Positions 7,931-15,621 of a stretch of 64,000 nucleotides of DNA are shown here, one piece after another. Position numbers and translations under genes: made by a program. Under the pieces are notes generated by a model, which was given only the letters and a program-made list of their open reading frames with translations, made no database searches and was not told the origin of the DNA. Every line of letters starts with the position of its first letter. The stretch's first letter is position 1. The stretch is taken from positions 124,001 through 188,000 of the forward strand of contig NZ_NJDE01000001.1 of the NCBI RefSeq assembly GCF_002205895.1, given 5' to 3'. This DNA is from Saccharibacillus sp. O23 (GTDB lineage Bacteria; Bacillota; Bacilli; Paenibacillales; Paenibacillaceae).

Positions 7931-8568
7931 GGCATCACCAGCTTTTGACCCAGTTTAATTTTATTGGGATCCACGCCTATTAGCTTTTTATTCAACGCAA
8001 AGATCTCCGTCCATTTCGAACTGTCGCCAAGTTCCGTCTTTGAAATTTTAAACAATGAGTCTCCAGGTTTTACAACATAAACTTTCTGCTTATCTTTTGC
8101 ATCTTCTCGCGATTTTGCCCCAACCGTTTTGGAGTTTGTATTCTGCAAAGTTTTTAAGGCTCTCCATTCACGAAAAGCAACCTCAAAAAAGAGGTCTTCA
8201 GGCTCTCCTCCTTTATAGGTTGTGTGATGCGAAGAAACGGAGACCAGTTGATTGATTCCTGTTCCCGTAACGATTAAACGGACAGGCTTTTTTAGCAGCA
8301 TAAGTTCGTTTATCAAATTCGTCGCCTTTTCCGGCTTGAGCAATTCGCTCTCGGTACATGTGCAGTAAGAAGGATCAAACCTAGCAGGAAAAAAAGACGA
8401 AAATGAAAATTGCTTAATTCTAGGACCTTGCGGAAGATCAAACTCTCCATTGTTTAATATGGTCAACGTTTCATACCCTTTTTCTCTTGCGATATTGAAT
8501 GATTCCGGATTAACTGGAAATTGAAACTTTTGTCCGCCACTATGAATAAGAACAACGTTTTGACTCAT
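7927..8568 (-). CDS. xkdP: LysM tail protein XkdP
   Basis: A 213-residue protein of the XkdP family (tail protein with a LysM, similar in layout to T4 gp53 and Afp7/PVC LysM proteins). The N-terminal two-thirds carries the conserved QKFQFPVNPESFNI opening and FEVAFREWRALK. The C-terminal LysM domain spans about residues 163-211 (VYVVKPGDSLFKISK through KLGQKLVMP). The LysM probably anchors wedge to hub rather than binding peptidoglycan. The start is ATG 8566-8568 behind GGAGGG; an upstream in-frame ATG lacks a ribosome site. Confidence 0.92.
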   Translation of the reverse strand: MSQNVVLIHSGGQKFQFPVNPESFNIAREKGYETLTILNNGEFDLPQGPRIKQFSFSSFFPARFDPSYCTCTESELLKPEKATNLINELMLLKKPVRLIVTGTGINQLVSVSSHHTTYKGGEPEDLFFEVAFREWRALKTLQNTNSKTVGAKSREDAKDKQKVYVVKPGDSLFKISKTELGDSSKWTEIFALNKKLIGVDPNKIKLGQKLVMP

Positions 8569-8585
8569 GGTATCCCTCCTCTCGA

Positions 8586-10097
8586 TCAATAAGCTTCGGC
8601 ACGAGCCGGTTTTCCGCTTCCTCCGGCTGCGCGTTTGAATTGGCTAGTGATTTGCTTGGTTATCTTTTTAGCGCTTTCTTCGCTGAGCTCTCGTTTTGAA
8701 TCTGAAACCTGAATAGATCCCGCTGCGAAATTGACTTGCATTGGAGCATTTTTATAGGGAGGCATCGGGCTTAAAGCGCTAGTGGCTTGCTGTGTGATAA
8801 ATGATCTTAACTTGTTTTTTTCTTCTTTTTCTTTGGGATCAGGAGGCTTCGGCCCTAATATTTTGTTAAATAACCAACCTGTAAATCTTTTGGATATATC
8901 ATGTTTTTCCATGAAAGAGTCGACGCCCATCGATGCGCCGAAGCCTGCTACAGGAGCGACTACAGCTCCTCCCGGTATAGCTGCAGTACCTGCGGTTACA
9001 GCTGCCATTGTTCCTTTAGAAGCCACCTCGTCCATTACCATTGCAACCGTATTCTCCGCAAATTCCCTTGAATCTTTAGAACTCGCAAGTTCTTCGAATT
9101 TCGAAGCATAGTCCAGCCATTTGACCGTGCGACCAAACCACTTCTTTACAGTTGTCCAATTGATCGTGCTGGCGAAGGTCTTAGCATCGCTAACTACAAG
9201 ATCCATAAATCCCATGGCTTTGTTTCCCCAGGGAGTGGAATTCAGCTTACCCTTGGCCAACGCAAAACCATGCTTAATTTTTCCACCAAGAAAATCCATC
9301 GTGCTTTTAAAATAATTAGGACTGGCCCCCGCATGAGAATAAGATTGCATAAATTTCTCAGCAAATTCGCTTATTTTGTCTGCATGATCTCTAAAGTCAA
9401 AAATAGGTTCTGTCACTGATTTAATACTCTCAGTGATCTCGCTGCTTTTCTTAAAAACACCATCGACCTTATCCATCCCTGTTGTCATCGTCCAGTTGTA
9501 ACCCTTACTCAGACCGGTTTTGATCGAAGAAAAAGTGCTTTTAGCTAAACGCTTGCCATCCTCGTACACACCGCTTACCCATACAGATGCTTGATCTTTA
9601 GCTTTGACTAGATTTTTTTCAGTCTTGTCATAAAAATCGGACGACCACGTTTTAACATTTGTAATGCTTTGCTCTATTGCATCTTTAGCGCTCTCGTAAG
9701 CATCATGGATGGCTACGCCTCCACTCTGAATGCTTTGATCAAGCTGTCCGGAAAGGTCATCATACTTCTCTTTAAATCCGTTTTCTAACTCTTTCCATTT
9801 TTTTTGGCTGCTATCTACCACTCCGCCGAAATAGGTTTGGATTCCATTCGAAGCTTGTTCGACTTTATCCGAGGAAGACTCGTAAAGATTTGAAAACCAA
9901 TCTTTAGAATGTTGTATGGCTTGGTCAAATTTGGATTCAAAAGAATTAGATGCGCCTTTTTCGACTTGAGCATACTTTGAACTTTTTATTGATGCCGATT
10001 TCCCTTTAACTATCGAACTTTTATCCGTAGATTTATTCAAGTAGTCACTTAGACGCTTAGAATATGGATCTGAGAGAAAAGCTTTGGTTGTACTCAT
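8586..10097 (-). CDS. Tape-measure protein (short)
   Basis: A 503-residue mostly helical protein in the tape-measure position, between the chaperone and the LysM protein. Residues about 1-330 are long amphipathic coiled helices rich in Lys, Ser and Asp with repeated aromatic-spaced modules (KDWFSNLYESSSDKV, KTWSSDFYDKTEKNL, ASVWVSGVYEDGKRL). A Gly/Ala-rich hydrophobic stretch (about 375-410, AAVTAGTAAIPGGAVVAPVAG) could cross a membrane, as in tape measures that are ejected. It is much shorter than PBSX XkdO. By the usual rule of about 0.15 nm per residue it predicts a tail near 75 nm. Low GC and AT-rich codons mark it as foreign relative to its neighbours. The start at 10,095-10,097 follows an AGAGGA-like site. 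Confidence 0.8.
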   Translation of the reverse strand: MSTTKAFLSDPYSKRLSDYLNKSTDKSSIVKGKSASIKSSKYAQVEKGASNSFESKFDQAIQHSKDWFSNLYESSSDKVEQASNGIQTYFGGVVDSSQKKWKELENGFKEKYDDLSGQLDQSIQSGGVAIHDAYESAKDAIEQSITNVKTWSSDFYDKTEKNLVKAKDQASVWVSGVYEDGKRLAKSTFSSIKTGLSKGYNWTMTTGMDKVDGVFKKSSEITESIKSVTEPIFDFRDHADKISEFAEKFMQSYSHAGASPNYFKSTMDFLGGKIKHGFALAKGKLNSTPWGNKAMGFMDLVVSDAKTFASTINWTTVKKWFGRTVKWLDYASKFEELASSKDSREFAENTVAMVMDEVASKGTMAAVTAGTAAIPGGAVVAPVAGFGASMGVDSFMEKHDISKRFTGWLFNKILGPKPPDPKEKEEKNKLRSFITQQATSALSPMPPYKNAPMQVNFAAGSIQVSDSKRELSEESAKKITKQITSQFKRAAGGSGKPARAEAY

Positions 10098-10115
10098 ATC
10101 ATTCCTCTCTTTCAT

Positions 10116-10708
10116 TTATGACTGCTGACTCTTCATTAACAATTCCATTTCCTGTTCAACAAACGCCAGCAGCATCAATCGCTCCCCGCGCGGCAGCTTC
10201 CAGAACTCTCCGGGACGGAGATGATGGCGTACCCACATGTGGTACATCATCGTCGTCACCCCGCCGGAGCGGATCAGTTTTTTACGTCAGCCAGCTCCAC
10301 GCCGAAGCCGGACAGTTCGAGTACCTTGTCGCCGACCGCGTCGAGTTCGCCCGCGAGCAGCATCCGGCGCACCGCCTGCTCGCCGCCCGAGAGCTTCAGA
10401 CGGCTCGTGATGCGCGGGTCGCCCCAACCGTTCAATTCCAGCCCTTTGACTTCGAGCTTCGCCGTTGCTTCGGAGATCAGCAGCGCGTTGAACGTCTCGC
10501 TGTCGACTTTCTCTTCGGTACGGCCTTTGACCGTCTTGCGCACCATGCAGCGTTCGCGGATGCTGTCCACTTTGCTGGATGTCAGACCGCGCAGCGTCAT
10601 TCGCAGATCGAGGCGGCGGATCGCCACCGTTTCTTCGGGCAGTTTGTCGGCCGCTTCGAACAGGACGTCCAAGATTTGTTCTTCGGACAGGTTTTCGTTG
10701 ATGCTCAT
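10116..10708 (-). CDS. Tail-assembly chaperone, -1 frameshift product
   Basis: Predicted 197-residue extension product made by -1 slippage near the end of the XkdN-like gene. The zero frame reads GTA AAA AAC TGA. The heptamer A AAA AAC (10,277-10,283 on the minus strand) is in correct phase immediately before the stop. A -1 slip continues for 53 codons to TAA at 10,116-10,118 with protein-like content (TMMYHMWVRHHLRPGEFW, GERLMLLAFVEQEME). That matches the C-terminal piece of gpG/gpGT-type chaperones that recruit tube subunits to the tape measure. The frame has no good ribosome site of its own. Conserved position, phase and content make this a strong case without experimental data. Confidence 0.8.
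10274..10708 (-). CDS. xkdN: Tail-assembly chaperone XkdN-like (short form)
   Basis: A 144-residue soluble helical protein of the XkdN family, lying between the tube and tape-measure genes. It starts at ATG 10,706-10,708 behind AGGAGG at 9 bases. Segments such as IRRLDLRMTLRGLTSSKVDSIRERC and GLELNGWGDPRITSRLKLSGGEQAVRRMLLAGEL are typical; the latter is the usual family ending before the slip site. It coats the tape measure during assembly and is absent from the mature tail. A small fraction of ribosomes is expected to slip and make the longer form. High GC, in contrast with the tape-measure gene that follows. Confidence 0.88.
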   Translation of the reverse strand: MSINENLSEEQILDVLFEAADKLPEETVAIRRLDLRMTLRGLTSSKVDSIRERCMVRKTVKGRTEEKVDSETFNALLISEATAKLEVKGLELNGWGDPRITSRLKLSGGEQAVRRMLLAGELDAVGDKVLELSGFGVELADVKN

Positions 10709-10750
10709 GCGAGTATTCCTCCTAAGAATGAGTAAGATGGGTCGTACGCG

Positions 10751-10787
10751 AAAAAGGCCGCGAAACGCGCTTGCGCGCCGCAGCCTT
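10751..10787 (-). terminator. Partial terminator between tube and chaperone genes
   Basis: On the minus strand GGCTGCG (10,779-10,785) pairs with CGCGGCC (10,756-10,762) around a GC-rich loop and is followed by five T (10,751-10,755). This would lower transcription of downstream genes relative to sheath and tube, which are needed in far higher copy number. Confidence 0.6.
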
Positions 10788-10831
10788 ACGGTTTGCCGTT
10801 TTCGTTAAAAAGACGCGGGTGCGGCTGGAGA

Positions 10832-11239
10832 TCAGTTGGCTTTGATCGGGTCCAGCAGCTCGTAACCTTCGAACGTGAACGTGGTTTCTTCCGCGACTTC
10901 TTCGCCGGCCGACCAGTTCGCGAGCTGAATCTTGTCGGGCATGCAGCGGATCAGTCGCACGCGTTCGTGACCGTAAGAATCCGGGTCGTCGAGCTTGGAG
11001 ATGATATCGAATTTCTGGAAGCCGCGGCGGATCATGTCCGACGTGACTTTGTAGCCGCTCATCGTGCCCGTGCCTTTTTTGGCGCCGTTCTTATGCACTT
11101 TCCAGTCCGTGCCGGTCAGGTTCAGCTCGCGTTTCTCGATCTCCACGCTGGCTTCAAGCTTATTGATATGCGTTTGCCACACTCCGTCGATGTGCAGTTG
11201 TCCGTAGGTGCCGAGAATGACTTTCGAAGCATCCAACAT
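10832..11239 (-). CDS. xkdM: Tail tube protein XkdM
   Basis: A 135-residue tail tube protein of the XkdM family, the inner tube that polymerises under the sheath. Family features are GTYGQLHIDGVWQTHINKLEA at the N-terminus, REIKRE-like IEKRELNLTGTDWKVHKNGAKKGTGTM, and the C-terminal ETTFTFEGYELLD. The start is ATG 11,237-11,239 behind AAGGAGG at 8-9 bases; a longer in-frame start has no ribosome site. Placed 143 bases after the sheath gene and followed by a partial terminator. Confidence 0.93.
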   Translation of the reverse strand: MLDASKVILGTYGQLHIDGVWQTHINKLEASVEIEKRELNLTGTDWKVHKNGAKKGTGTMSGYKVTSDMIRRGFQKFDIISKLDDPDSYGHERVRLIRCMPDKIQLANWSAGEEVAEETTFTFEGYELLDPIKAN

Positions 11240-11382
11240 AGATTTGTTCCTCCTTGGAATCCGTAATAGGGTTAATGACCTGCTGTTAGTTAGAGCTACC
11301 ACTGTAAAAAAGGTCCTGAAAAGACGCGCCCGATGCTCACGGTTTCGTTAACCGGTCAGCCGGTCGCGCCGCATCCGATTGC

Positions 11383-12852
11383 TTATTGCACGTAAAAAGT
11401 ACCGAACAGCTGCTCCATCACGTCGGACAGTTTGACGTTCCATTGCAGGAAGACCTGATCCGCTTCCGGCTTCACGACCGGCGCGTCGCCGTAGTAAGCC
11501 GGGTCCAAGATGACGTCGAAACCGTCCGCTTCGATCACGCCGCTCTGCGCGAGCAGCGCCAGATATTCTTTCATCGCGCCGATCAGCGCCAGACGGCCTT
11601 CTTCGGTATTGTTGACTTTGCCGATATAAGCGTCTTCCGCCGTACGCTGAAGGTCGCTGCGGATCGCGTCCATGACGCGTACGGAACGGATCTTCTTCCA
11701 GGCGTTATTCTGACCCGCGCCCGGCGTCGTCAGGCTGTTGATGCCGCGCAGCGTCTTGACCTGACGTCCGTCGTGAAACAGAAGGAACACGCCGTTCTTC
11801 ATCGCCGTTTCCTGCTCGGATCGGTTCCAGCGGCGGGTCACGTCGTCGAACGGAGCCGCGTGGTACGTCGTCGATTCGTTCAAACGCTGTCCGGCGATAA
11901 GGCCCGCCACATAAGCGCCGGTCTGAGCCGAGCTGTACGAGACGCCGCCCAGCTTCACCCCGGTTCCGACGTTGACGATGCCTTCATGGTTCAGCGAAGC
12001 CGAACGGGCCGATGCCGTCGAAGGAGCGGCGATCGCGGTATCTTCCGCCGACGAGCCCCCGACGACCAGCGTGACGCCGCGACCTTCGCCGCGCAGGCGT
12101 TTGACGAATGCCGCGAAGCTCTGAAGCAGCGCCGAATCCGCCGCGAAATCCAGCGCCAGCACGTCGAAATCCGCGCCTTCCAGCGCGGCTTGCGCCGCGA
12201 TGTAATCGGCATTGGCCAGACCGCCGCTTCCGCTGGCGCCGCCGGCGAATGCCGCTCCCGACACTTGCGACGGCACGGCTGCCGGAACGGTCGCTTCCGC
12301 TTTGATCCAGATATTGTCCGCATCTTCGTTGATCGCCGCCGCCAGAGCGCCGGCGCTGCCGTCTTCGGCCGCGAAGACGCGAAGCAGTTTGCTGCCTTCG
12401 TAGAAACGCAGCTCGCGCGCGTTTTCGTTCGATACGCTCGGCTGCACCGATACGCGGAATCCGTTGCCCCGGCTGCCGGTATACAGAGCGGTCAGACGAA
12501 GCGCCTCGCTCTCGCCGGATTTCAGCGCCAGCACGGCCGCTGCCGACGTATCGTCCGCGACGCGGTAAGCAAGCAGCTTTTTCGGGCCGCCGAGCAGCGC
12601 CAAGTACAGCGAATCGTAAGCGGTCGCGCCGTTTGCTCCTTCGCCTGCTCTTTCATTGGAGAAGATGCGCCCGATCGCGGCTTCGCTGCCGATCTCGACG
12701 AACTGCCGTTCCGGTCCCCAGTTGCTTTTGACCAGTACCGCGACCGTGCCGCGGCTGCCCGGCTGGATCGCCGAAGCCGCTGCCGCCTGAAAATTCATAT
12801 ACAGTCCGGGAAGGACCGGTTTCTCCGCCTTGCTCCATGTTCCGCCTGCCAT
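11383..12852 (-). CDS. xkdK: Contractile tail sheath protein XkdK
   Basis: A 489-residue sheath protein of the PBSX XkdK family. Its presence shows the particle is contractile. The N-terminal GGTWSKAEKPVLPGLYMNF, the central STTYHAAPFDDVTRRW region and the C-terminal SDVMEQLFGTFYVQ are hallmark segments. Residues about 95-270 form the variable Ala/Gly-rich outer domain. It starts one base after the stop of the YqzN-like gene, so translation is coupled. GC is very high, as in host genes. Confidence 0.95.
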   Translation of the reverse strand: MAGGTWSKAEKPVLPGLYMNFQAAAASAIQPGSRGTVAVLVKSNWGPERQFVEIGSEAAIGRIFSNERAGEGANGATAYDSLYLALLGGPKKLLAYRVADDTSAAAVLALKSGESEALRLTALYTGSRGNGFRVSVQPSVSNENARELRFYEGSKLLRVFAAEDGSAGALAAAINEDADNIWIKAEATVPAAVPSQVSGAAFAGGASGSGGLANADYIAAQAALEGADFDVLALDFAADSALLQSFAAFVKRLRGEGRGVTLVVGGSSAEDTAIAAPSTASARSASLNHEGIVNVGTGVKLGGVSYSSAQTGAYVAGLIAGQRLNESTTYHAAPFDDVTRRWNRSEQETAMKNGVFLLFHDGRQVKTLRGINSLTTPGAGQNNAWKKIRSVRVMDAIRSDLQRTAEDAYIGKVNNTEEGRLALIGAMKEYLALLAQSGVIEADGFDVILDPAYYGDAPVVKPEADQVFLQWNVKLSDVMEQLFGTFYVQ

Positions 12853-12853
12853 A

Positions 12854-13060
12854 TTACTTCACCTTCGCTTTCATAAATTGTGTAATGCGATTTGCCGCCT
12901 CTTCCACGGTATAACGTTCGGCCGTCTCCGGGCCGAGCGCGCCGCGCACCACTTCTTCCCGCACGCCGAACAATCGCTCCGCGTGCGCCATCAGTTCCGC
13001 CGCCGTATAAGCGGCGGGCTGCTTCTCGTTTGCTTCCGCCGAACTCTTCCGGCTGGTCAT
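12854..13060 (-). CDS. Small YqzN/YkzM-domain protein
   Basis: A 68-residue soluble protein matching the YqzN/YkzM pattern: a disordered N-terminus, then YTAAELMAHAERLFGVREEVVRGAL and a closing helix TVEEAANRITQFMKAKVK. Such proteins sit just upstream of the sheath gene in skin/PBSX-type elements; their function is not established. ATG 13,058-13,060, with its stop one base from the sheath start. Confidence 0.8.
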   Translation of the reverse strand: MTSRKSSAEANEKQPAAYTAAELMAHAERLFGVREEVVRGALGPETAERYTVEEAANRITQFMKAKVK

Positions 13061-13160
13061 CGCTGCTTCGCCTCCTGCTTGTTCCGCTCCGCCGCGTCAA
13101 TCGAATCCGATCCGATTGTTCGCGGCAATCCGTCTTGGCCGCAAACCGGTGCAGGCGCTC

Positions 13161-14147
13161 CTAATCCGCCTGCTTCAACCCGACCCGCCCGATCAATACG
13201 GGCGGCTCTTCGCTGCCGCCCGGCTGCTCGCCGCCGGGCAAGGTTACCCGCTCCAGCACGTCGAGCCGGAGCTGACCCTTAAGGAAGCCGTCGGCTTCCA
13301 GATCCGCGACGACGTCCGCGATCGCCGCCGCGCGACGGCCCGGCGCGGGCGGTCCCAGCCGCTGCGCCGAGCTGAGCCGCTCGGCCAGCGCCGAGAGCGC
13401 CTCGCGCTCTTCGGCCGCCGTGCGGCCGAGCACATGCGCGGCGTAAGTCCGCCGCACATCGTAGGCGGACGGCTTCGCCGTCACTTTGCGGCTCCCGGCC
13501 AGCCGCCAGAGCACGCACGGCCGTGCGTGCGCGGCCGGCCAACGGTCGGCCGCGATCTGCCAGTCCGCGCCCAGCAGCGCGGACGTCAGCGCAGCCAGCG
13601 CGGTCAGTTCCGCGCCGGCATCGTCCGGACCGGCCGCGAAGCCGGCCGGCTGCCGGTAGACCGCGAAGCGCAGCCCGCGGGTCATCCCGCCAAGAGCGGC
13701 GTCCAGCCGATCGCCGTCTGCCGAACCGAGATAGACGCAGACGAACGCGGCGTCCTTCGGATCTCCGGCTTGTTGGCTTTGTCCGGCCGAAGCCGGCTCC
13801 CGATCCGCTTCGCCAAGCTGCGACGGCTGCGCAGCATCCGAGACCGAATTTCCGGTCGCGGATGCTGCTCCGCCCGAAACCCTGCCCAGTACCGCTTCGT
13901 GCAGCGCCGCTTCGATCTTCCCGGCCAGTTCTTCGATTTTGCCGAAGCCGCCGGAAGCCGCATCGGCATAAGGCCAGACTTTGACGATCCGCCGATAACC
14001 GGCCCAATCGTTTTTGTAGATTTCTTCGCCGAACGTGACCGACGCGCCGAAGCCCGAATAAGATTGTCCGGCAGGCGGCAGATCATGCACATGCCCGGAC
14101 AATTCCGGAATCTTGTTCTCCAACGCCTGCTTGATCGTTTCCCGCAT
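13161..14147 (-). CDS. Tail terminator/completion-like protein, two-domain
   Basis: A 328-residue protein, first gene of the tail operon. The start is ATG 14,145-14,147 with GGGAGGG at 7 bases; an in-frame start further up has no ribosome site. The first ~85 residues (RETIKQALENKIPELSG, FGEEIYKNDWAGYRRIVKVWPY, EELAGKIEAALHEAVLG) have the layout of a small tail terminator or completion protein. A Ser/Gln/Ala-rich linker (about 90-130) leads to a second domain (about 130-328) with CVLWRLAGSRKVT, HVLGRTAAEEREALSALAERL and DGFLKGQLRLDV, which looks like a tail terminator of another type. The usual protein in this place is about 130-200 residues, so this may be a fusion. Family assignment is by position and general pattern only. 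Confidence 0.6.
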   Translation of the reverse strand: MRETIKQALENKIPELSGHVHDLPPAGQSYSGFGASVTFGEEIYKNDWAGYRRIVKVWPYADAASGGFGKIEELAGKIEAALHEAVLGRVSGGAASATGNSVSDAAQPSQLGEADREPASAGQSQQAGDPKDAAFVCVYLGSADGDRLDAALGGMTRGLRFAVYRQPAGFAAGPDDAGAELTALAALTSALLGADWQIAADRWPAAHARPCVLWRLAGSRKVTAKPSAYDVRRTYAAHVLGRTAAEEREALSALAERLSSAQRLGPPAPGRRAAAIADVVADLEADGFLKGQLRLDVLERVTLPGGEQPGGSEEPPVLIGRVGLKQAD

Positions 14148-14543
14148 CGCTTCCCTCCCCCTTTCCCACATCGCGCACGAAGCCGCCGCCGATGTTCCGG
14201 CGGCGGCTTCGCCCGCTCGCGTATTTCCGTTCCCTCCTTACAAACCTCGGGCAAGTCTCGCAAGATCCGGCTTCTGCCGCTTGGCACACGACAAAGACGG
14301 CTGCGAAGATCCGTGAGGATCGCAACCGTCCGTCCGCGAGATGAGCTTCTTCGAGCTTTCGGCCGCTCGGCCTCTCGCTCAACTTCCCGATGATACAATC
14401 TTACCGCCTTTTTCTCCAAACGAAGACGGAGAAGCGGACGATTAACGCACGTTAAAAGACGAACCTTCGGCGGCAAAAAGACGAACTCTTGCGCGGATGC
14501 TTGCAGCGGCGCATTCGCGCTCGTCTCATAACAGCAGAAGCGA
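14148..14543. other. Intergenic region with probable tail-operon promoter
   Basis: No convincing gene. It contains a perfect 13-bp hairpin (14,179-14,210: GAAGCCGCCGCCG with CGGCGGCGGCTTC) just upstream of the first tail gene, and an imperfect hairpin around 14,294-14,330 (GACGG...CCGTC). The promoter-like pair is described separately. The rest shows nothing recognisable. Confidence 0.5.
14390..14419 (-). promoter_or_regulatory. Candidate promoter for the tail operon
   Basis: Minus-strand TTGGAG (14,414-14,419) and TATCAT (14,390-14,395) are separated by 18 bases, about 240 bases upstream of the first tail gene. The match to sigma-A consensus is moderate, as expected for a promoter needing a late activator such as the ArpU-type protein encoded at 17.2 kb. 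Confidence 0.4.
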
Positions 14544-14981
14544 TCAAGGAATCGGCGGTTTTGGATATTCGTCGACTCGATCTTTATCTCCGACGAAAAA
14601 GTCGATCACGACGGTTCCGCCGCTTCGGCTTTCTCCGGATTCGGTATTTTTCGACCCGATCGTTTGAAAATGAATCCGTTGATTGGGATCGATCTCGGTA
14701 CGCTTTCCTTCGCCGTCTACATAATAGAACTCGTCCGATGCCGCCCCGTAGGACGGTTCCGGCGTAGAGGTCATCAGCTTGCCGTCTTCGTTAAGGGTAA
14801 AGATCTCTTTCGAATCCTCGACCGGAATCTCCGGTTCCGACTTCTGGCCGAAAGCGATCTGCACCCAACCTTCGTAACCTTCCGGAATCAGATAGACGCT
14901 CGTCGGCCTCTGGTTTGAAGAACAAGCACATAACACGGCGCAGACTACCAGACTGATTAGAAGACCAAACTTATTTTTCAT
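14544..14981 (-). CDS. Lipoprotein, DUF6843-like
   Basis: A 145-residue secreted lipoprotein. The signal peptide LLISLVVCAVLCAC ends in a lipobox (LCAC) with the acylated Cys at residue 20. The mature part carries SVYLIPEGYEGWVQIAFGQ, a pattern seen in small lipoproteins of Bacilli annotated as DUF6843, and a C-terminal GGTVVIDFFVGDKDRVDEYP. The function is unknown. It looks chromosomal, not part of the prophage, and is divergent from rpmE2. Confidence 0.75.
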   Translation of the reverse strand: MKNKFGLLISLVVCAVLCACSSNQRPTSVYLIPEGYEGWVQIAFGQKSEPEIPVEDSKEIFTLNEDGKLMTSTPEPSYGAASDEFYYVDGEGKRTEIDPNQRIHFQTIGSKNTESGESRSGGTVVIDFFVGDKDRVDEYPKPPIP

Positions 14982-15100
14982 GCTGACGTCCCCCTTCGGT
15001 TACTTTCGGGATTGCCGCGCTCGATCGCAGCCTTTACCTGCTTTTTACCCATTCCAGTCGAGATTCGCAAATTTGCTCGATCTCTATCCCTATTTCATTC

Positions 15101-15129
15101 TTGTCAACACTCTTGCCTTATGCTACTAT
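15101..15129 (+). promoter_or_regulatory. Promoter of rpmE2
   Basis: TTGTCA (15,101-15,106), a 17-base spacer and TACTAT (15,124-15,129) form a good sigma-A promoter 47 bases upstream of the L31 start. A CTATATAG palindrome overlaps the -10. No clear AT-rich Zur palindrome of the TCGTAAT type was seen. Confidence 0.75.
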
Positions 15130-15175
15130 ATAGTGTATGTGATTATTGATTATTCTGTGAAGGAGTTGAAAATAG

Positions 15176-15418
15176 ATGAAACAAGGAATCCACCCGGATT
15201 ACCAACCAGTTGTGTTCATGGACACGAGCACTGGGCACCAGTTCCTGAGCGCCTCGACTCGTAAATCCAACGAGACGGTTCAATGGGAAGACGGCAACAC
15301 GTACCCGCTGATCAAAGTGGAAATCACTTCCGATTCGCACCCGTTCTTCACTGGCAAACAGAAGATCCTCGACGCTGGCGGCCAAGTCGAACGCTTCAAA
15401 AAGAAATACAACCTGTAA
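15176..15418 (+). CDS. rpmE2: 50S ribosomal protein L31 type B
   Basis: An 80-residue ribosomal protein, zinc-free type B L31. The family opening [20 protein letters not shown] and the ending [20 protein letters not shown] are present, and the CXXC zinc motifs of type A are absent. Type B proteins usually replace the zinc-binding form when zinc is scarce, freeing zinc. Ribosome site AAGGAGT about 9 bases upstream; monocistronic with its own promoter and terminator. Confidence 0.97.
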   Translation: MKQGIHPDYQPVVFMDTSTGHQFLSASTRKSNETVQWEDGNTYPLIKVEITSDSHPFFTGKQKILDAGGQVERFKKKYNL

Positions 15419-15450
15419 GATCAAGTTCGCGCAAGCGGACTTCTACGACC

Positions 15451-15483
15451 AGGCAGCGGAATTTTCCGACGCCTGTTTTTTTT
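15451..15483 (+). terminator. Terminator of rpmE2
   Basis: AGGC-A-GCGGAA pairs with TTCCG-AC-GCCT, followed by eight T. It lies 33 bases after the L31 stop. Confidence 0.85.
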
Positions 15484-15522
15484 GCGCTTTTTTCGGAATC
15501 GAAGTTTTCTCCGTCACGGCCA

Positions 15523-15562
15523 AAAGGACCGCGGTTCCCTATTCGGGAATTCGCGGTCCTTT
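15523..15562. terminator. Bidirectional terminator
   Basis: AAAGGACCGCG and CGCGGTCCTTT with inner TTCCC/GGGAA form a long stem flanked by A and T tracts between the convergent rpmE2 and the sigma/partner operon. Confidence 0.75.
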
Positions 15563-15621
15563 CGATTTTCTTTTCGATTTTATCTAGGCGGTTCTTCCGA
15601 TTCTTGGCGTTCTCCACAGCC

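Noticed and set aside
11386-12876. A 496-codon plus-strand frame opposite the sheath gene
   Set aside because: The sheath gene is unmistakable; the antisense frame is Arg/Gln/His-rich and has no family pattern.
15130-15170. Possible Zur operator upstream of rpmE2
   Set aside because: Only an AT-rich ATTATTGATTATT tract is present; no inverted repeat like a Zur box could be aligned, so zinc control is not claimed.
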